DNA of 64,000 nt from Nocardioides currus (GCF_003057875.1 NZ_PYXZ01000007.1:235461-299460), one strand, 5' to 3'. Shown: positions 17,099 to 25,483, counted from the first letter of the stretch. Notes: generated by a model from the letters alone, not told the origin. Made by a program: numbers and translations.

Positions 17099-18280
17099 TC
17101 AGGGTGTGAAGACCACCTTGACCATGCCGTCCTCCTTGTCCCGGAAGCTGCGGTAGGCCTCGGGCGCGTCCTCGAGCGGGAGGTGCTGGGTGGCGAAGGT
17201 CTCGACACCGAGCACGTCCTCGTCCTTCAGCAGCAGCGCGAGGATGTCGTCGCTCCACTTGCGGACGTTGGCCTGGCCCATGCGCAGCTGGATCTGCTTG
17301 TCGAAGAGCTGGAACATCGGCAACGGGTCGGCCGCTCCCCCGTAGACGCCGGAGACGCTGACCGTGCCGCCGCGGCGGACGGAGTCGATCGCCGAGTAGA
17401 GCGCGGCCAGCCGCTCTGACCCCACCGTGAGCATCGCCTTCTCCTGCAGCTTCTTCGGCAGCAGGGCGACCGCCTTCTGGGCCAGCTCGGCCTTGGGCGA
17501 GCCGTGCGCCTCCATGCCGACGGCGTCGATGACCCCGTCCGCGCCGCGTCCGTCGGTCAGCTCGCGCACGCGCTCCGCGACGTCGTCGACGTCGGACATG
17601 TCGATGACCTCAGCGCCGTACGCACTCACGCGGCCCAGCCGCTCCGGGACCTGGTCGACGACCACGACCCGCAGACCGCGGCTGGTCGCGATGCGCCCGG
17701 CCATGTCGCCGATCGGGCCGGCGCCCAGCACGACCAAGGTGTCGCCCTGCTGGAGGTCGGCGTACTCCACCGCCTGCCACGCGGTCGGCAGCACGTCGGA
17801 CAGGAACAGGAAGCGGTCGTCGGGCGGGCCGTGGGGCACCTTGATCGGCAGCGTGTCGGCGAACTGCACGCGCAGCGCCTCCGCCTGCCCGCCGGGCACG
17901 GAGCCGTAGAGCTTGCTGTAGCCGAGCAGGCTCGCCCCGGTGCCCTGATCGGTGTTCTGCGTGGTCTCGCACTGGCTGAACAACCCGCGGCTGCACATCC
18001 AGCACGACCCACAGCTGATGTTGAACGGGACGACGATGCGATCGCCGACCTCGAGCGTCGAGACGGCCGAGCCGACCTCGCGCACGATGCCCATCGGCTC
18101 GTGGCCGACGATGTCGCCCGGCGCCATGAACGGGGTGAGCGGGTCGTAGAGGTGCAGGTCGGACCCGCAGAGCCCCGTCGACGTGACGTCGATGATGACG
18201 TCCGTCGGCTGCTCGATCACCGGGTCCGGCACCTCCATCACCTGCATGTCGCGCCGGCCCTGCCAAGTCACTGCCTTCAT
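17099..18280 (-). CDS. zinc-dependent alcohol dehydrogenase
   Basis: A 393-residue medium-chain dehydrogenase close to the glutathione-independent formaldehyde-dehydrogenase-like group. Catalytic zinc ligands are in GLCGSDLH (Cys38) and GHEPMG; the structural zinc cysteines are in SCGSCWMCSRGLFSQC (residues about 89-104). The NAD loop is VVLGAGPIGDMAG near residue 175. Substrate unknown; detoxification of an aldehyde or alcohol is plausible. It is divergent from the hemerythrin gene with a shared promoter centre; its leader is about 50 bases. Confidence 0.9.
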   Translation of the reverse strand: MKAVTWQGRRDMQVMEVPDPVIEQPTDVIIDVTSTGLCGSDLHLYDPLTPFMAPGDIVGHEPMGIVREVGSAVSTLEVGDRIVVPFNISCGSCWMCSRGLFSQCETTQNTDQGTGASLLGYSKLYGSVPGGQAEALRVQFADTLPIKVPHGPPDDRFLFLSDVLPTAWQAVEYADLQQGDTLVVLGAGPIGDMAGRIATSRGLRVVVVDQVPERLGRVSAYGAEVIDMSDVDDVAERVRELTDGRGADGVIDAVGMEAHGSPKAELAQKAVALLPKKLQEKAMLTVGSERLAALYSAIDSVRRGGTVSVSGVYGGAADPLPMFQLFDKQIQLRMGQANVRKWSDDILALLLKDEDVLGVETFATQHLPLEDAPEAYRSFRDKEDGMVKVVFTP

Positions 18281-18333
18281 CGCGTTCCCTCTCGTGGATC
18301 CGTCATCGTGCTCGTGTGGTGCTCACCCGTGGC

Positions 18334-18357
18334 GTACCCGACGCCCGTGTCCGCATG
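18334..18357 (-). promoter_or_regulatory. SigB-type promoter of the dehydrogenase (left arm)
   Basis: Minus strand CATG (18354-18357), 14 bases, GGGTAC (18334-18339). The -35 is shared with the rightward promoter. Confidence 0.75.
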
Positions 18358-18377
18358 CGGGCACGAGGGTCGGGTAC
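18354..18377 (+). promoter_or_regulatory. SigB-type promoter of the hemerythrin operon (right arm)
   Basis: CATG (18354-18357), 14 bases, GGGTAC (18372-18377). This is the second exact GTACCC-N14-CATG-N14-GGGTAC block in the window, and CATG sits in the longer palindrome CCGCATGCGG. Confidence 0.75.
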
Positions 18378-18434
18378 GTCGCAGTCATGGCGGGCAGCCA
18401 CCCGGCCCGCACCCCGACACCGAGGAGTCCCCCC

Positions 18435-18935
18435 ATGTCCACGGACGCCATCGTCCTGCTCAAGCAGGACCACCAGGAGATCCGTCGCGTCTTCCGCCAG
18501 TTCCAGCAGGCCGGCGAGAACGCAACCAAGCGCAAGGGAGACCTCGTCGACAGCATGATCGAGCTCCTGACCGTCCACACCTACATCGAGAACGAGGTCA
18601 TGTATCCGCGTGTGCGGGAGCTCCTCCCAGACCTCGAGGACGACGTCCTCGAGTCCTACGAGGAGCACCACGTCGCGGACCTGCTCGTGGTGGAGCTGGC
18701 CGGGCTCTCTCCCGACCACGAGCGGTTCGACGCCAAGACGACCGTCCTGATCGAGAACGTCACGCACCACATGGACGAGGAGGAGCAGGACTGGTTCCCG
18801 AAGGTGCGTCAGGGACTCGGGCGCAAGGCCCTGCAGGAGATCGGGGCCGACCTGATCGAGGCACGCGCCAAGGCGCCGACCCGCCCGTCACAGCCGAGCG
18901 CATTGAAGAAGACCGTCGACGCCGTCATCAGCTGA
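18435..18935 (+). CDS. hemerythrin HHE-domain protein
   Basis: A 166-residue four-helix di-iron protein that binds oxygen, nitric oxide or acts as an iron/redox sensor. Metal ligands can be seen as LKQDHQEIRRVF (His13), HTYIENEVMYP (His and Glu, residues about 47-57), EEHHVADLLVVEL (about 76) and HHMDEEEQDWFP (about 109). The C-terminal 30 residues are a basic, low-complexity tail. The start is ATG 18435, about 57 bases past the -10. It is followed by SRPBCC, SDR and FAD genes in one operon. Confidence 0.9.
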   Translation: MSTDAIVLLKQDHQEIRRVFRQFQQAGENATKRKGDLVDSMIELLTVHTYIENEVMYPRVRELLPDLEDDVLESYEEHHVADLLVVELAGLSPDHERFDAKTTVLIENVTHHMDEEEQDWFPKVRQGLGRKALQEIGADLIEARAKAPTRPSQPSALKKTVDAVIS

Positions 18936-18970
18936 TCGGACCGGCCCCGACCCGATCGAGAGGATCCCCC

Positions 18971-19405
18971 ATGGCCGAGAACACCCGCCTCTTCCACGCG
19001 ACCCCCGAGCAGGTCTGGGACGTCCTGAGCGACGGATGGGTCTATCCCGTCTGGGTCGTCGGCGCGGCCCGCATGCGCGAGGTCGACGACACCTGGCCGG
19101 CCGTCGGCAGCAAGCTGCACCACTCCGTCGGCCCGTGGCCGCTACTGATCGACGACACCACCGAGGTGATCGCCTCGACACCCGGCCGCTCGCTGACCCT
19201 GCGCGCCCGCGCCTGGCCCATCGGCGAGGCCGAGGTGACGATCCGGCTGGACTCGCTGGGCGCCGAGACCGAGGTCCACATCGAGGAGGAGCCCTTGTCC
19301 GGACCGGGGGCGCTCATCCCACCGCCCGTGCGCGGGATGAGCCTGCGGTGGCGCAACACCGAGACCCTGCGCCGCCTCGCCTACATCGCCGAGGGCAAGG
19401 CGTGA
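18971..19405 (+). CDS. SRPBCC family protein
   Basis: A 144-residue START-like ligand-binding protein: first strand ENTRLFHATPEQVWDVLSDG, then the WP-V-GSKLHHSVGPWP region and a C-terminal helix (LRWRNTETLRRLAYIAEGK). Cytoplasmic, ligand unknown. It lies 35 bases after the hemerythrin gene with a GAGGATC ribosome site, and its stop overlaps the SDR start (GTGA), so it is likely to work with the redox enzymes downstream. Confidence 0.8.
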   Translation: MAENTRLFHATPEQVWDVLSDGWVYPVWVVGAARMREVDDTWPAVGSKLHHSVGPWPLLIDDTTEVIASTPGRSLTLRARAWPIGEAEVTIRLDSLGAETEVHIEEEPLSGPGALIPPPVRGMSLRWRNTETLRRLAYIAEGKA

Positions 19406-20343
19406 CGTCACCTCGAGTGGTGCTGGTGACCGGCGCCTCCAGCGGCATCGGTGAGGCCACCTCGCGAGCGGCCGCCTCCCGCGGCGACCACGTGGTGCTG
19501 CTGGCGCGCGGTCGCGAGAGCCTGGAGCGGGTCGCCGCCGACTGCGACGCCCTCGGTGCCGCCTCCACCCTGGTCGTGCCGGCCGACGTCTCCGACGACG
19601 CGGCCGTCAGCGAGGCCGTCGCCACGACGATGGAGCGACACCAGCGGCTGGACGTCGTCGTGGGCTGCGCCGGTGTCGTCGCCTACGGCCGCCTCGAGGA
19701 GGTCCCGGTCGACGTGTTCGACCAGGTGCTCGCCACCAACCTCCACGGGTCGACCAACCTCGCGCGCCACGTGCTGCCCGTCCTGCGGGACCAGGGCGGC
19801 GGCAGCATGGTGCTCGTCGGGTCGCTCATCGGCCACCTCGCCGTCCCCGACATGGGGGCCTACGCGCTGAGCAAGTGGGGCGTGCGCGCCCTCGTGCGAC
19901 AGTTGCGTGTGGACAACCGCGACCGACCGGGCATCAGGTTCGGCTACGTCGCCCCCGGCGGCGTCGACACCCCGATCTACCGTCAGGCAGCGACGTACGG
20001 CGACTCCGTCGGCCGGCCGCCGTTCCCGGTGGCCTCCCCCGAGCGGGTGGCCCGGCGCGTCCTCGCGATTGCCGACCGTCCGTGGCTGCCGAGCCAGGTG
20101 GGCCCGGCCAACGACGTGATCCGGTTCGGCTTCACCGCCCTGCCCTGGGTCTACGACCGACTCGTCAACCCGCTGTTCCGGGTCGTCGCCCAGGACCTCG
20201 TCGCGCCCGTGGTCCGCGGACCGGGCAACGTGCTGGCGTCCGACCAACGGCTCAACGGACTGCGCGGAGACCAGGGCAACGCGCTCGTCGGCGTCGCGCG
20301 CAACCTCCAAGCTGTCGTCCGGCGCCGCCGGAGCGGGTCGTGA
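19402..20343 (+). CDS. short-chain dehydrogenase/reductase
   Basis: A 313-residue NAD(P)-dependent oxidoreductase. The cofactor loop TGASSGIGEA is at residues about 10-19, NAG appears as CAGVV, and the catalytic YALSK is near residue 154 with the Ser in LVGSLIG. About 60 extra C-terminal residues (PLFRVVAQDLVAP onward) go beyond the core fold, as in membrane-lipid-related SDRs. Substrate unknown. GTG 19402 overlaps the SRPBCC stop and its own stop overlaps the FAD gene start. Confidence 0.87.
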   Translation: MTSPRVVLVTGASSGIGEATSRAAASRGDHVVLLARGRESLERVAADCDALGAASTLVVPADVSDDAAVSEAVATTMERHQRLDVVVGCAGVVAYGRLEEVPVDVFDQVLATNLHGSTNLARHVLPVLRDQGGGSMVLVGSLIGHLAVPDMGAYALSKWGVRALVRQLRVDNRDRPGIRFGYVAPGGVDTPIYRQAATYGDSVGRPPFPVASPERVARRVLAIADRPWLPSQVGPANDVIRFGFTALPWVYDRLVNPLFRVVAQDLVAPVVRGPGNVLASDQRLNGLRGDQGNALVGVARNLQAVVRRRRSGS

Positions 20344-21929
20344 GCTGGGACGCGATCGTCGTCGGCGCCGGTCCCAACGGGCTGGTCGCCGCCAACCGCC
20401 TGCTCGACGCCGGCTGGTCGGTGCTGCTGCTGGAGGCCCAGCCCGACGTCGGGGGGGCCGTCCGCAGCGACCGCGAGCTGCACCCCGACTTCGTCCACGA
20501 CACCTTCAGCGCGTTCTACCCCCTCGCCGCGTCGTCGCCGACGATCGCGTCCTTCGACCTCGAGCAGCACGGCCTCGAGTGGACGCACGCACCGTCCGTG
20601 CTCGGGCACCCGCTGCCCGACGGCAGCTGGGCCGTCCTGCACCGTGACCGGGACCGGACCGCGGCGGGTCTCGACGACCTGCACCCGGGCGACGGCGAGG
20701 CCTGGCTGCGGCTCTGCGCCGAGTGGGACCGCGTCGGCCCGCACCTGATCGGGGCCCTCCTGACCCCCTTCCCGCCGGTGCGCCACGGCCTCGGGATGCT
20801 CGCCGCGTTGCGGCACGTGGGCGGGCTCGACTTCGTGAAGACGCTGCTGACCCCCGTCACCGAGCTCACGAGCGAGCGCTTCGGCGGCGAGGGCGCCCGC
20901 ATGCTCATCGCCGGCAACGCTGCCCACGCGGACATCCCGCTCGACTCCCCCGGCTCGGGTCTCATGGGCCTGCTGCTGGCGATGATGGGCCAGGACGTCG
21001 GGTTCCCCGTCCCCCGCGGCGGTGCGGGCGAGCTCACCCAGTCGCTCGCGCGGCGCTTCCGCGCCAACGGCGGCGAGCTCCGGACCGGCGCCGAGGTGGT
21101 GGAGGTGCTCGTGTCCGACGGCCGCGCCTCGGGGGTGCGGACCGGTGACGGCGAGCGCCACGCCGCCCGCCGCGCCGTCGTCGCCGACGTGCTGGCGCCC
21201 ACGCTGTACACGAAGCTCCTCGACCCGGCCCACGTCCCCGATCGCGTACGCCGCTCGCTGCGCGCCTTCGTCCTCGACCCCGGCACGGTCAAGGTGGACT
21301 TCGCACTGAGCGGGCCGATCCCGTGGACCAACGGCCCGGCGCTGGCCAGCGGCACGGTGCACGTCGCCGACGACGTGCGCGACATGGCGCTGGCCATGAG
21401 CCAGGTGCAGGCGGGCGCCGTCCCGGCCGCGCCGTTCATGCTGACCGGCCAGATGACGACCAGCGACTCCACCCGCTCGCCGGCGGGGACCGAGTCGTTC
21501 TGGGCCTACGCCCACGTCCCGCAGCGCACGGTTCGCGACGCCGGGGACGACGGCATCCGGGGCGTGTGGGACCACGACGACTGCGAGCGCTACGCCGACC
21601 GCATGCAGGCGCGCCTCGAGCAGCGTGCCCCCGGCTTCGGCTCGACGGTGATGTCGCGCCGCGTGCTCGGGCCGCGCGAGCTCGAGGCCCGCGACGCCAA
21701 CCTCGTCGGCGGCGCCCTCAACGGCGGCACCGCCCAGCTCCACCAGCAGCTGGTGTTCCGGCCCGTGCCCGGCCTCGGCCGGGCCGAGACGCCGGTCCGG
21801 GGGCTCTACCTCGGGTCCGCCTCTGCTCACCCCGGAGGCGGGGTGCACGGCGCCTGCGGGGACAACGCGGCGCGAGCCGCACTCGCCCACGCGCGGGTCG
21901 ACGCCGTGCTGCCGTGGCGGAAGTCCTAG
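20340..21929 (+). CDS. phytoene-desaturase-like FAD oxidoreductase
   Basis: A 529-residue flavoprotein of the CrtI/PYROXD2 superfamily. It has the N-terminal FAD loop AIVVGAGPNGLVAANRLLDAG, the following GGAVRS turn, and the C-terminal FAD contact LYLGSASAHPGGGVHGACGDNAA. It differs from the CrtI of the carotenoid operon (33959-35584) and is in a different operon, so a role in carotenoid desaturation is not assumed; members act as dehydrogenases or isomerases of lipids. GTG 20340 overlaps the SDR stop. Last gene of the hemerythrin operon. Confidence 0.82.
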   Translation: MSWDAIVVGAGPNGLVAANRLLDAGWSVLLLEAQPDVGGAVRSDRELHPDFVHDTFSAFYPLAASSPTIASFDLEQHGLEWTHAPSVLGHPLPDGSWAVLHRDRDRTAAGLDDLHPGDGEAWLRLCAEWDRVGPHLIGALLTPFPPVRHGLGMLAALRHVGGLDFVKTLLTPVTELTSERFGGEGARMLIAGNAAHADIPLDSPGSGLMGLLLAMMGQDVGFPVPRGGAGELTQSLARRFRANGGELRTGAEVVEVLVSDGRASGVRTGDGERHAARRAVVADVLAPTLYTKLLDPAHVPDRVRRSLRAFVLDPGTVKVDFALSGPIPWTNGPALASGTVHVADDVRDMALAMSQVQAGAVPAAPFMLTGQMTTSDSTRSPAGTESFWAYAHVPQRTVRDAGDDGIRGVWDHDDCERYADRMQARLEQRAPGFGSTVMSRRVLGPRELEARDANLVGGALNGGTAQLHQQLVFRPVPGLGRAETPVRGLYLGSASAHPGGGVHGACGDNAARAALAHARVDAVLPWRKS

Positions 21930-21936
21930 CGGGACC

Positions 21937-22200
21937 TCAGGACTGGCCCGCGCTCCGCGAGCGCTCCCGCAGCCAACGGGTCGTCCCGGTCGCCATCCCC
22001 CGCGACTTGGGGGCCTCGACCACCGGCACCACGATCAACGCCGACCCGTCGGGCAGGGACCACTTGAGGGCGTGGTAGACCGCGGACAGCGACTCGGTGC
22101 TCTCGAGCGCCAGCAGGCCGGGAGCGATCTGCCGCGCCTCGACCCACGGCCCGTCGAGGTCCTGCGGTGGGTGCTCGGTCCACGCGAGGAACGCCGTCAC
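21937..22200 (-). CDS. hypothetical protein
   Basis: An 87-residue protein not recognised. It has a soluble alpha/beta look (ARQIAPGLLALESTES, GSALIVVPVV) and a basic C-terminus (TTRWLRERSRS). It starts at ATG 22200, 13 bases after the stop of the membrane protein gene upstream, so the two are probably cotranscribed. An overlapping frame at 21926-22183 is less protein-like. Confidence 0.5.
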   Translation of the reverse strand: MTAFLAWTEHPPQDLDGPWVEARQIAPGLLALESTESLSAVYHALKWSLPDGSALIVVPVVEAPKSRGMATGTTRWLRERSRSAGQS

Positions 22201-22213
22201 GGGAGGACCACCG

Positions 22214-22585
22214 TCACGCTCGGCTGTGACGACGTTCGTCCACGACGAGCGCCACGGCGTTGACGACGCCGTACCCCAGAGCGGTGGCGACGGCCTTCTT
22301 CCGCGAGGAGCTCGACGACGCCGTGGCCCCCAGGGTCGCAGCGTCCGTCAGGTCACCCGCCAGCCGAAGCAGCGCGCCGGTGCGCGCACCCTGCCGGCCG
22401 CCGAGCAGCGTCAGGACCGAGATCGGGACGTCTCGCCCCGCATAGGTGTAGGCGAGCCGGGCCACGGGGCGGCTCCAGGCTCCCGGATCGTCGAGCTGGT
22501 CACGCAGCGCGTCGGGGTGGGTGATCACCCACGCGCTGTATCCCAGGGTCGCGACGGCCAGGGCCTTGGTGAGGGGATAGTCCAT
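22214..22585 (-). CDS. small membrane protein
   Basis: A 123-residue protein with three or four hydrophobic segments (LAVATLGYSAWVITH near the N-terminus, PISVLTLLGG in the middle, AVATALGYGVVNAVALVV at the C-terminal end) and a Ser-rich SSSSSRKK loop. Function unknown. The start is ATG 22585. It is divergent from the ANTAR gene; its own promoter would be the weak CTACCC-side element. Confidence 0.65.
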   Translation of the reverse strand: MDYPLTKALAVATLGYSAWVITHPDALRDQLDDPGAWSRPVARLAYTYAGRDVPISVLTLLGGRQGARTGALLRLAGDLTDAATLGATASSSSSRKKAVATALGYGVVNAVALVVDERRHSRA

Positions 22586-22604
22586 GTCGCGAACCTACGT
22601 GCGA

Positions 22605-22630
22605 CTACCCAGCGCCGGAGGGTCCACATG
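22605..22630 (-). promoter_or_regulatory. weak SigB-type promoter toward the membrane protein gene
   Basis: Minus strand CATG (22627-22630), 16 bases, GGGTAG (22605-22610). The spacing is long and the last base of the -10 differs from the other copies. Confidence 0.35.
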
Positions 22631-22650
22631 CTGCGACCGGCATCGGGTAC
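22627..22650 (+). promoter_or_regulatory. SigB-type promoter toward the GAF-ANTAR gene
   Basis: CATG (22627-22630), 14 bases, GGGTAC (22645-22650). The transcript would carry a leader of about 135-140 bases before ATG 22795. Confidence 0.7.
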
Positions 22651-22695
22651 CTCCTCGCCAGATGGCCGGTGACCCCGGGGTGATCGCGCCGTCCA

Positions 22696-22731
22696 GGCTC
22701 CCGGGTCTTCAGAAAGCAGGGCCCGGGAGCC
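22696..22731 (+). promoter_or_regulatory. leader hairpin before the GAF-ANTAR gene
   Basis: A perfect 10-base-pair stem (GGCTCCCGGG with CCCGGGAGCC) around a 16-base loop lies in the leader between the promoter and ATG 22795. No upstream gene reads in this direction, so it is not an ordinary terminator of a preceding operon. It may be an attenuator, possibly bound by an ANTAR protein. Confidence 0.4.
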
Positions 22732-22794
22732 GCCCCGAACCCGATCGACCCCCGCGCCCCGGCGCGGGGCGGCACACCGAGGAGGACTGGTCCG

Positions 22795-23487
22795 ATGGCG
22801 ACCGACGAATCCGTCCTGGAAGCGAGCCGCCAGCTGGCGGACGCGCTGAGGCCCGGCACGCTCGACCAGACGCTGGAGAACATCACCGCCGCGGCCGTGC
22901 AGGTGCTGCCCGAGGTCGAGCAGGCCAGCATCACCGTGCGGCACACCGACGGCCGGCTCGAGACCTTCGCCCCGACGAGCGAGATGCTCCTCGAGCTGGA
23001 CGCGGCGCAGTACGACCTGCGTGAAGGTCCGTGCTACGACGCGGCGACCGACCGCGTGCACGTCCTGGCCCCCTTCCTGGCCACCGACAGCCGCTTTCCG
23101 CAGTACGCCCGGGAGGCCGAGGCCCTGGGGGTGCAGGCGCAGGCGGGGATCCGCCTCTTCGACACCCCGACGAGCTCGGGGGCCCTCAACCTCTACGCCT
23201 CGCAGCCGGGGAGGTTCGAGGAGCTCGGCGCGATCGGCGAGCTCTTCACCCACCAGTCGGCGACGGCCCTGGCCTACGCCTACGAGATCACCAACCTGAC
23301 CGAGGCGATGCGGAGCCGGCAGCGGATCGGTCAGGCGGTGGGAGCGATCATGGAGAGGTACGACCTCGACGACGCCCGCGCCTTCGGCTTCCTGGCCAGG
23401 CTCTCGCAGGACAACAACATCAAGCTGCGCGACGTCGCCGAGACCCTGCTGGTCGACATGGACGAGCGCCGATCGGAGCAGGGGTGA
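22795..23487 (+). CDS. GAF-ANTAR transcription antitermination regulator
   Basis: A 230-residue cytoplasmic regulator: GAF sensor domain at residues about 20-160 and ANTAR RNA-binding domain at about 170-228. The ANTAR helices read SRQRIGQAVGAIMERYDLDDARAF then the LARLSQDNNIKLRDVAE segment, with the family's conserved A-x-G-x-(I/L)-M. ANTAR domains bind paired RNA hairpins and prevent termination. A GAGGAGG ribosome site precedes ATG 22795. Its stop overlaps the DUF1810 start. The sensed signal is unknown; a similar gene is at 27359. Confidence 0.88.
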   Translation: MATDESVLEASRQLADALRPGTLDQTLENITAAAVQVLPEVEQASITVRHTDGRLETFAPTSEMLLELDAAQYDLREGPCYDAATDRVHVLAPFLATDSRFPQYAREAEALGVQAQAGIRLFDTPTSSGALNLYASQPGRFEELGAIGELFTHQSATALAYAYEITNLTEAMRSRQRIGQAVGAIMERYDLDDARAFGFLARLSQDNNIKLRDVAETLLVDMDERRSEQG

Positions 23488-23930
23488 CGGGCTCGGCGAG
23501 CAGCGCGGACCTCACGCGTTTCGTGGTGGCCCAGAACGAGGGCGACACCTACGACCACGCCCTGGCCGAGCTGCGCGACGGTCGGAAGAGGAGCCACTGG
23601 ATGTGGTTCGTCTTCCCGCAGGTCGCCGGGCTCGGCCGCAGCAGCATCGCGCGCGAGTTCGCGCTGGCGGACCTGGCCGAGGCGCGGGCCTTCCTCGCGC
23701 ACCCGGTGCTCGGGGAGCGCCTGCGCGAGTGCTGTCGCGCCGTCCTCGAGATCCGCGGGTCCACCGCGGTCGACGTCCTCGGGCCGGTCGACGCGATGAA
23801 GCTCCGGTCGTCGATGACGCTGTTCGCGCGGGCCGCGCCCGACGAGCCGGTGTTCGGTGAGGTGCTCGACGCCTACTTCGACGGCGAGGCCGACGACGCG
23901 ACCGATCGGTTGCTGACGACGGCCGACTGA
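23484..23930 (+). CDS. DUF1810 family protein
   Basis: A 148-residue soluble protein of the DUF1810 family. It matches the family pattern closely: FVVAQNEGDTYDHALAELRDG, then KRSHWMWFVFPQ at residues about 36-47, GLGRSSIAREFAL, and HPVLGERLRECCRAVLEI. The biochemical role is unknown for most members. GTG 23484 overlaps the ANTAR gene stop, so it shares that operon. Confidence 0.85.
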   Translation: MTGSASSADLTRFVVAQNEGDTYDHALAELRDGRKRSHWMWFVFPQVAGLGRSSIAREFALADLAEARAFLAHPVLGERLRECCRAVLEIRGSTAVDVLGPVDAMKLRSSMTLFARAAPDEPVFGEVLDAYFDGEADDATDRLLTTAD

Positions 23931-23941
23931 GGGCCCACGGA

Positions 23942-25225
23942 CTACCGGCGCTCGTTCGACGCGTCGATGCGGGCCATCACGGGTGTTGCCAGCGCGCCGT
24001 GGACGAGCACGGAGAGGATCACGGTGAACCCGAGGGTCGACCACAACCAGTCCTGTCCGAGCTCCGGCGCCTCCCCCGCGGCGTACGCCAGGTAGAAGAC
24101 CGAGCCGACACCACGGATGCCGAAGAAGGCGACGACCAGCTTCTCGGACCGACGCATCTCGCCGGGCTCCTGGTGACGCCTCCACGCGCGCAGGGCGACG
24201 ACACCGGCCAGCGGGCGCACCACCAGCACGAGGCCGACCCCGACGAGCACGCCTCGCCAGTCGAGCGCCTCCAGCAGCCCGCGGGTGACGGCGATGCCGA
24301 GCACGAGCAGCACGAACAGCGTGAGCAGGCGCTCCAGGCGCTCGGCGACCTCGTGCATCGCGGCGTGGTAGTCGTGCGACCTCTCGGCGGAGCGGAACGT
24401 CAACGCGCACACGAAGACCGAGAGGAAGCCGTAGCCACCGAGGACCTCGCCCACGCCGTACGACGCCGCCAGGGCAGCCAGGGCCATCAGCGAGTCCCCG
24501 CGCTCGGCGACGCGGAGCGTCCGGCTCTGCGACCGGAACGCGAGGCGTGCCAACGCCCACCCGACCGCGAGACCGGCGGCCACGCCGATGATCGTCCGGC
24601 CGACCAGGTCGAGGCCCACCCACTCGAGGGCCCAGCCGGAGACCGACCCGCCCGCGGCCATCAGGATCGCGAGGTGCACGAAGGGGAAGGCCAGTCCGTC
24701 GTTGAGGCCGGCCTCCGAGGTGAGCGTGAACCGCACCTCGTCGGACTCGTCCACCTCGAGGTCCCCGGTCTGTGGCCCGGCGACCTGCACGTCCGAGGCG
24801 AGGACCGGGTCGGTCGGCGCGAGGGCGGCGCCGAGCAGCAGCGCCGCGGCCGGGGTGAGCCCGGCTCCCCAGCCGAGAAGGGCCACGCCGCCGATCGTGA
24901 GCGGCATGCCGACCAGCAGCATCCGCCACGTCGCTCCCCAACGCCCCCAGCTCGAGCGGTTGCGGGGGTCGAGAGGACGGTCGAGGGCCAGCCCCACTCC
25001 CATCAGCGCGACGATCACCACGAGCTCGGTGACGTGCTCGATGGCGGCGCGGTTGTCCTGCGGGTCGAGGGGCAGGTCGTCGGGGAGCGGCGTCAGGCCG
25101 ATCAGCATGCCGAGCGCGACCAGCACCATGGGCGCGGAGACGGCCCACCGCGAGAGCAGGTCGGGGAGGAGGATGGCCAGCAACAGGCACGCGCCGCCGA
25201 CGAGGTAAACGAAGTCGGCAGTCAT
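23942..25225 (-). CDS. CPA1-type cation/proton antiporter
   Basis: Inner-membrane Na+(K+)/H+ exchanger of 427 residues with about twelve hydrophobic segments. The ion-site motifs are visible: GAALAPTDPVLASDV (residues about 132-146) and SEAGLNDGLAFPFVHLA (about 169-185), plus the FFGIRGVGSVFYL segment near the C-terminus. It probably serves pH and salt balance. There is no large C-terminal cytoplasmic domain. The start is ATG 25225, 10 bases past its GGGTAC. Confidence 0.9.
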   Translation of the reverse strand: MTADFVYLVGGACLLLAILLPDLLSRWAVSAPMVLVALGMLIGLTPLPDDLPLDPQDNRAAIEHVTELVVIVALMGVGLALDRPLDPRNRSSWGRWGATWRMLLVGMPLTIGGVALLGWGAGLTPAAALLLGAALAPTDPVLASDVQVAGPQTGDLEVDESDEVRFTLTSEAGLNDGLAFPFVHLAILMAAGGSVSGWALEWVGLDLVGRTIIGVAAGLAVGWALARLAFRSQSRTLRVAERGDSLMALAALAASYGVGEVLGGYGFLSVFVCALTFRSAERSHDYHAAMHEVAERLERLLTLFVLLVLGIAVTRGLLEALDWRGVLVGVGLVLVVRPLAGVVALRAWRRHQEPGEMRRSEKLVVAFFGIRGVGSVFYLAYAAGEAPELGQDWLWSTLGFTVILSVLVHGALATPVMARIDASNERR

Positions 25226-25235
25226 TGGTCGGGCG

Positions 25236-25259
25236 GTACCCGTGCGCCCGCCGATGATG
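25236..25259 (-). promoter_or_regulatory. SigB-type promoter of the antiporter
   Basis: Minus strand CATC (25256-25259), 14 bases, GGGTAC (25236-25241), then 10 bases to the ATG. Confidence 0.65.
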
Positions 25260-25450
25260 CGTCGACCGACGCCAGCCGGTCCCCGCAGCTGCGTGAGCGC
25301 GGAGACCGGCTGGTCGGGTGGTCCGCCGCGCGGAGTGGAATCAACAGTCCCTCAGGGAGGGGCAGGCGACGGACCGACCTGTGGACCGCCGTACCCGCGA
25401 CGTCGCAGACCATGCGCCCACTCTCGATCGGCGACGCCGTGTCGTCGACG
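25260..25450. other. intergenic stretch without a recognised feature
   Basis: The central part of the 258-base gap between the antiporter and the haem-oxygenase-like gene. Apart from the two promoters at its edges nothing was recognised; no small frame with a ribosome site was found. Confidence 0.4.
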
Positions 25451-25474
25451 GATGAGGTCGACGACACCGGGTAC
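25451..25474 (+). promoter_or_regulatory. SigB-type promoter of the iron/redox gene pair
   Basis: GATG (25451-25454), 14 bases, GGGTAC (25469-25474), then 9 bases to ATG 25484. The short gap fixes the start. Confidence 0.65.
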
Positions 25475-25483
25475 GTCTGCCCC

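Noticed and set aside
21926..22183. Alternative minus-strand frame at the same place as the 87-residue protein
   Set aside because: It is Arg/Gly/Pro-rich shadow sequence and would overlap the preceding gene's end without a ribosome site.
22662..23024. Possible leader peptide frame starting at ATG 22662 before the ANTAR gene
   Set aside because: It runs out of frame far into the ANTAR gene, has no ribosome site and a shadow-like composition.
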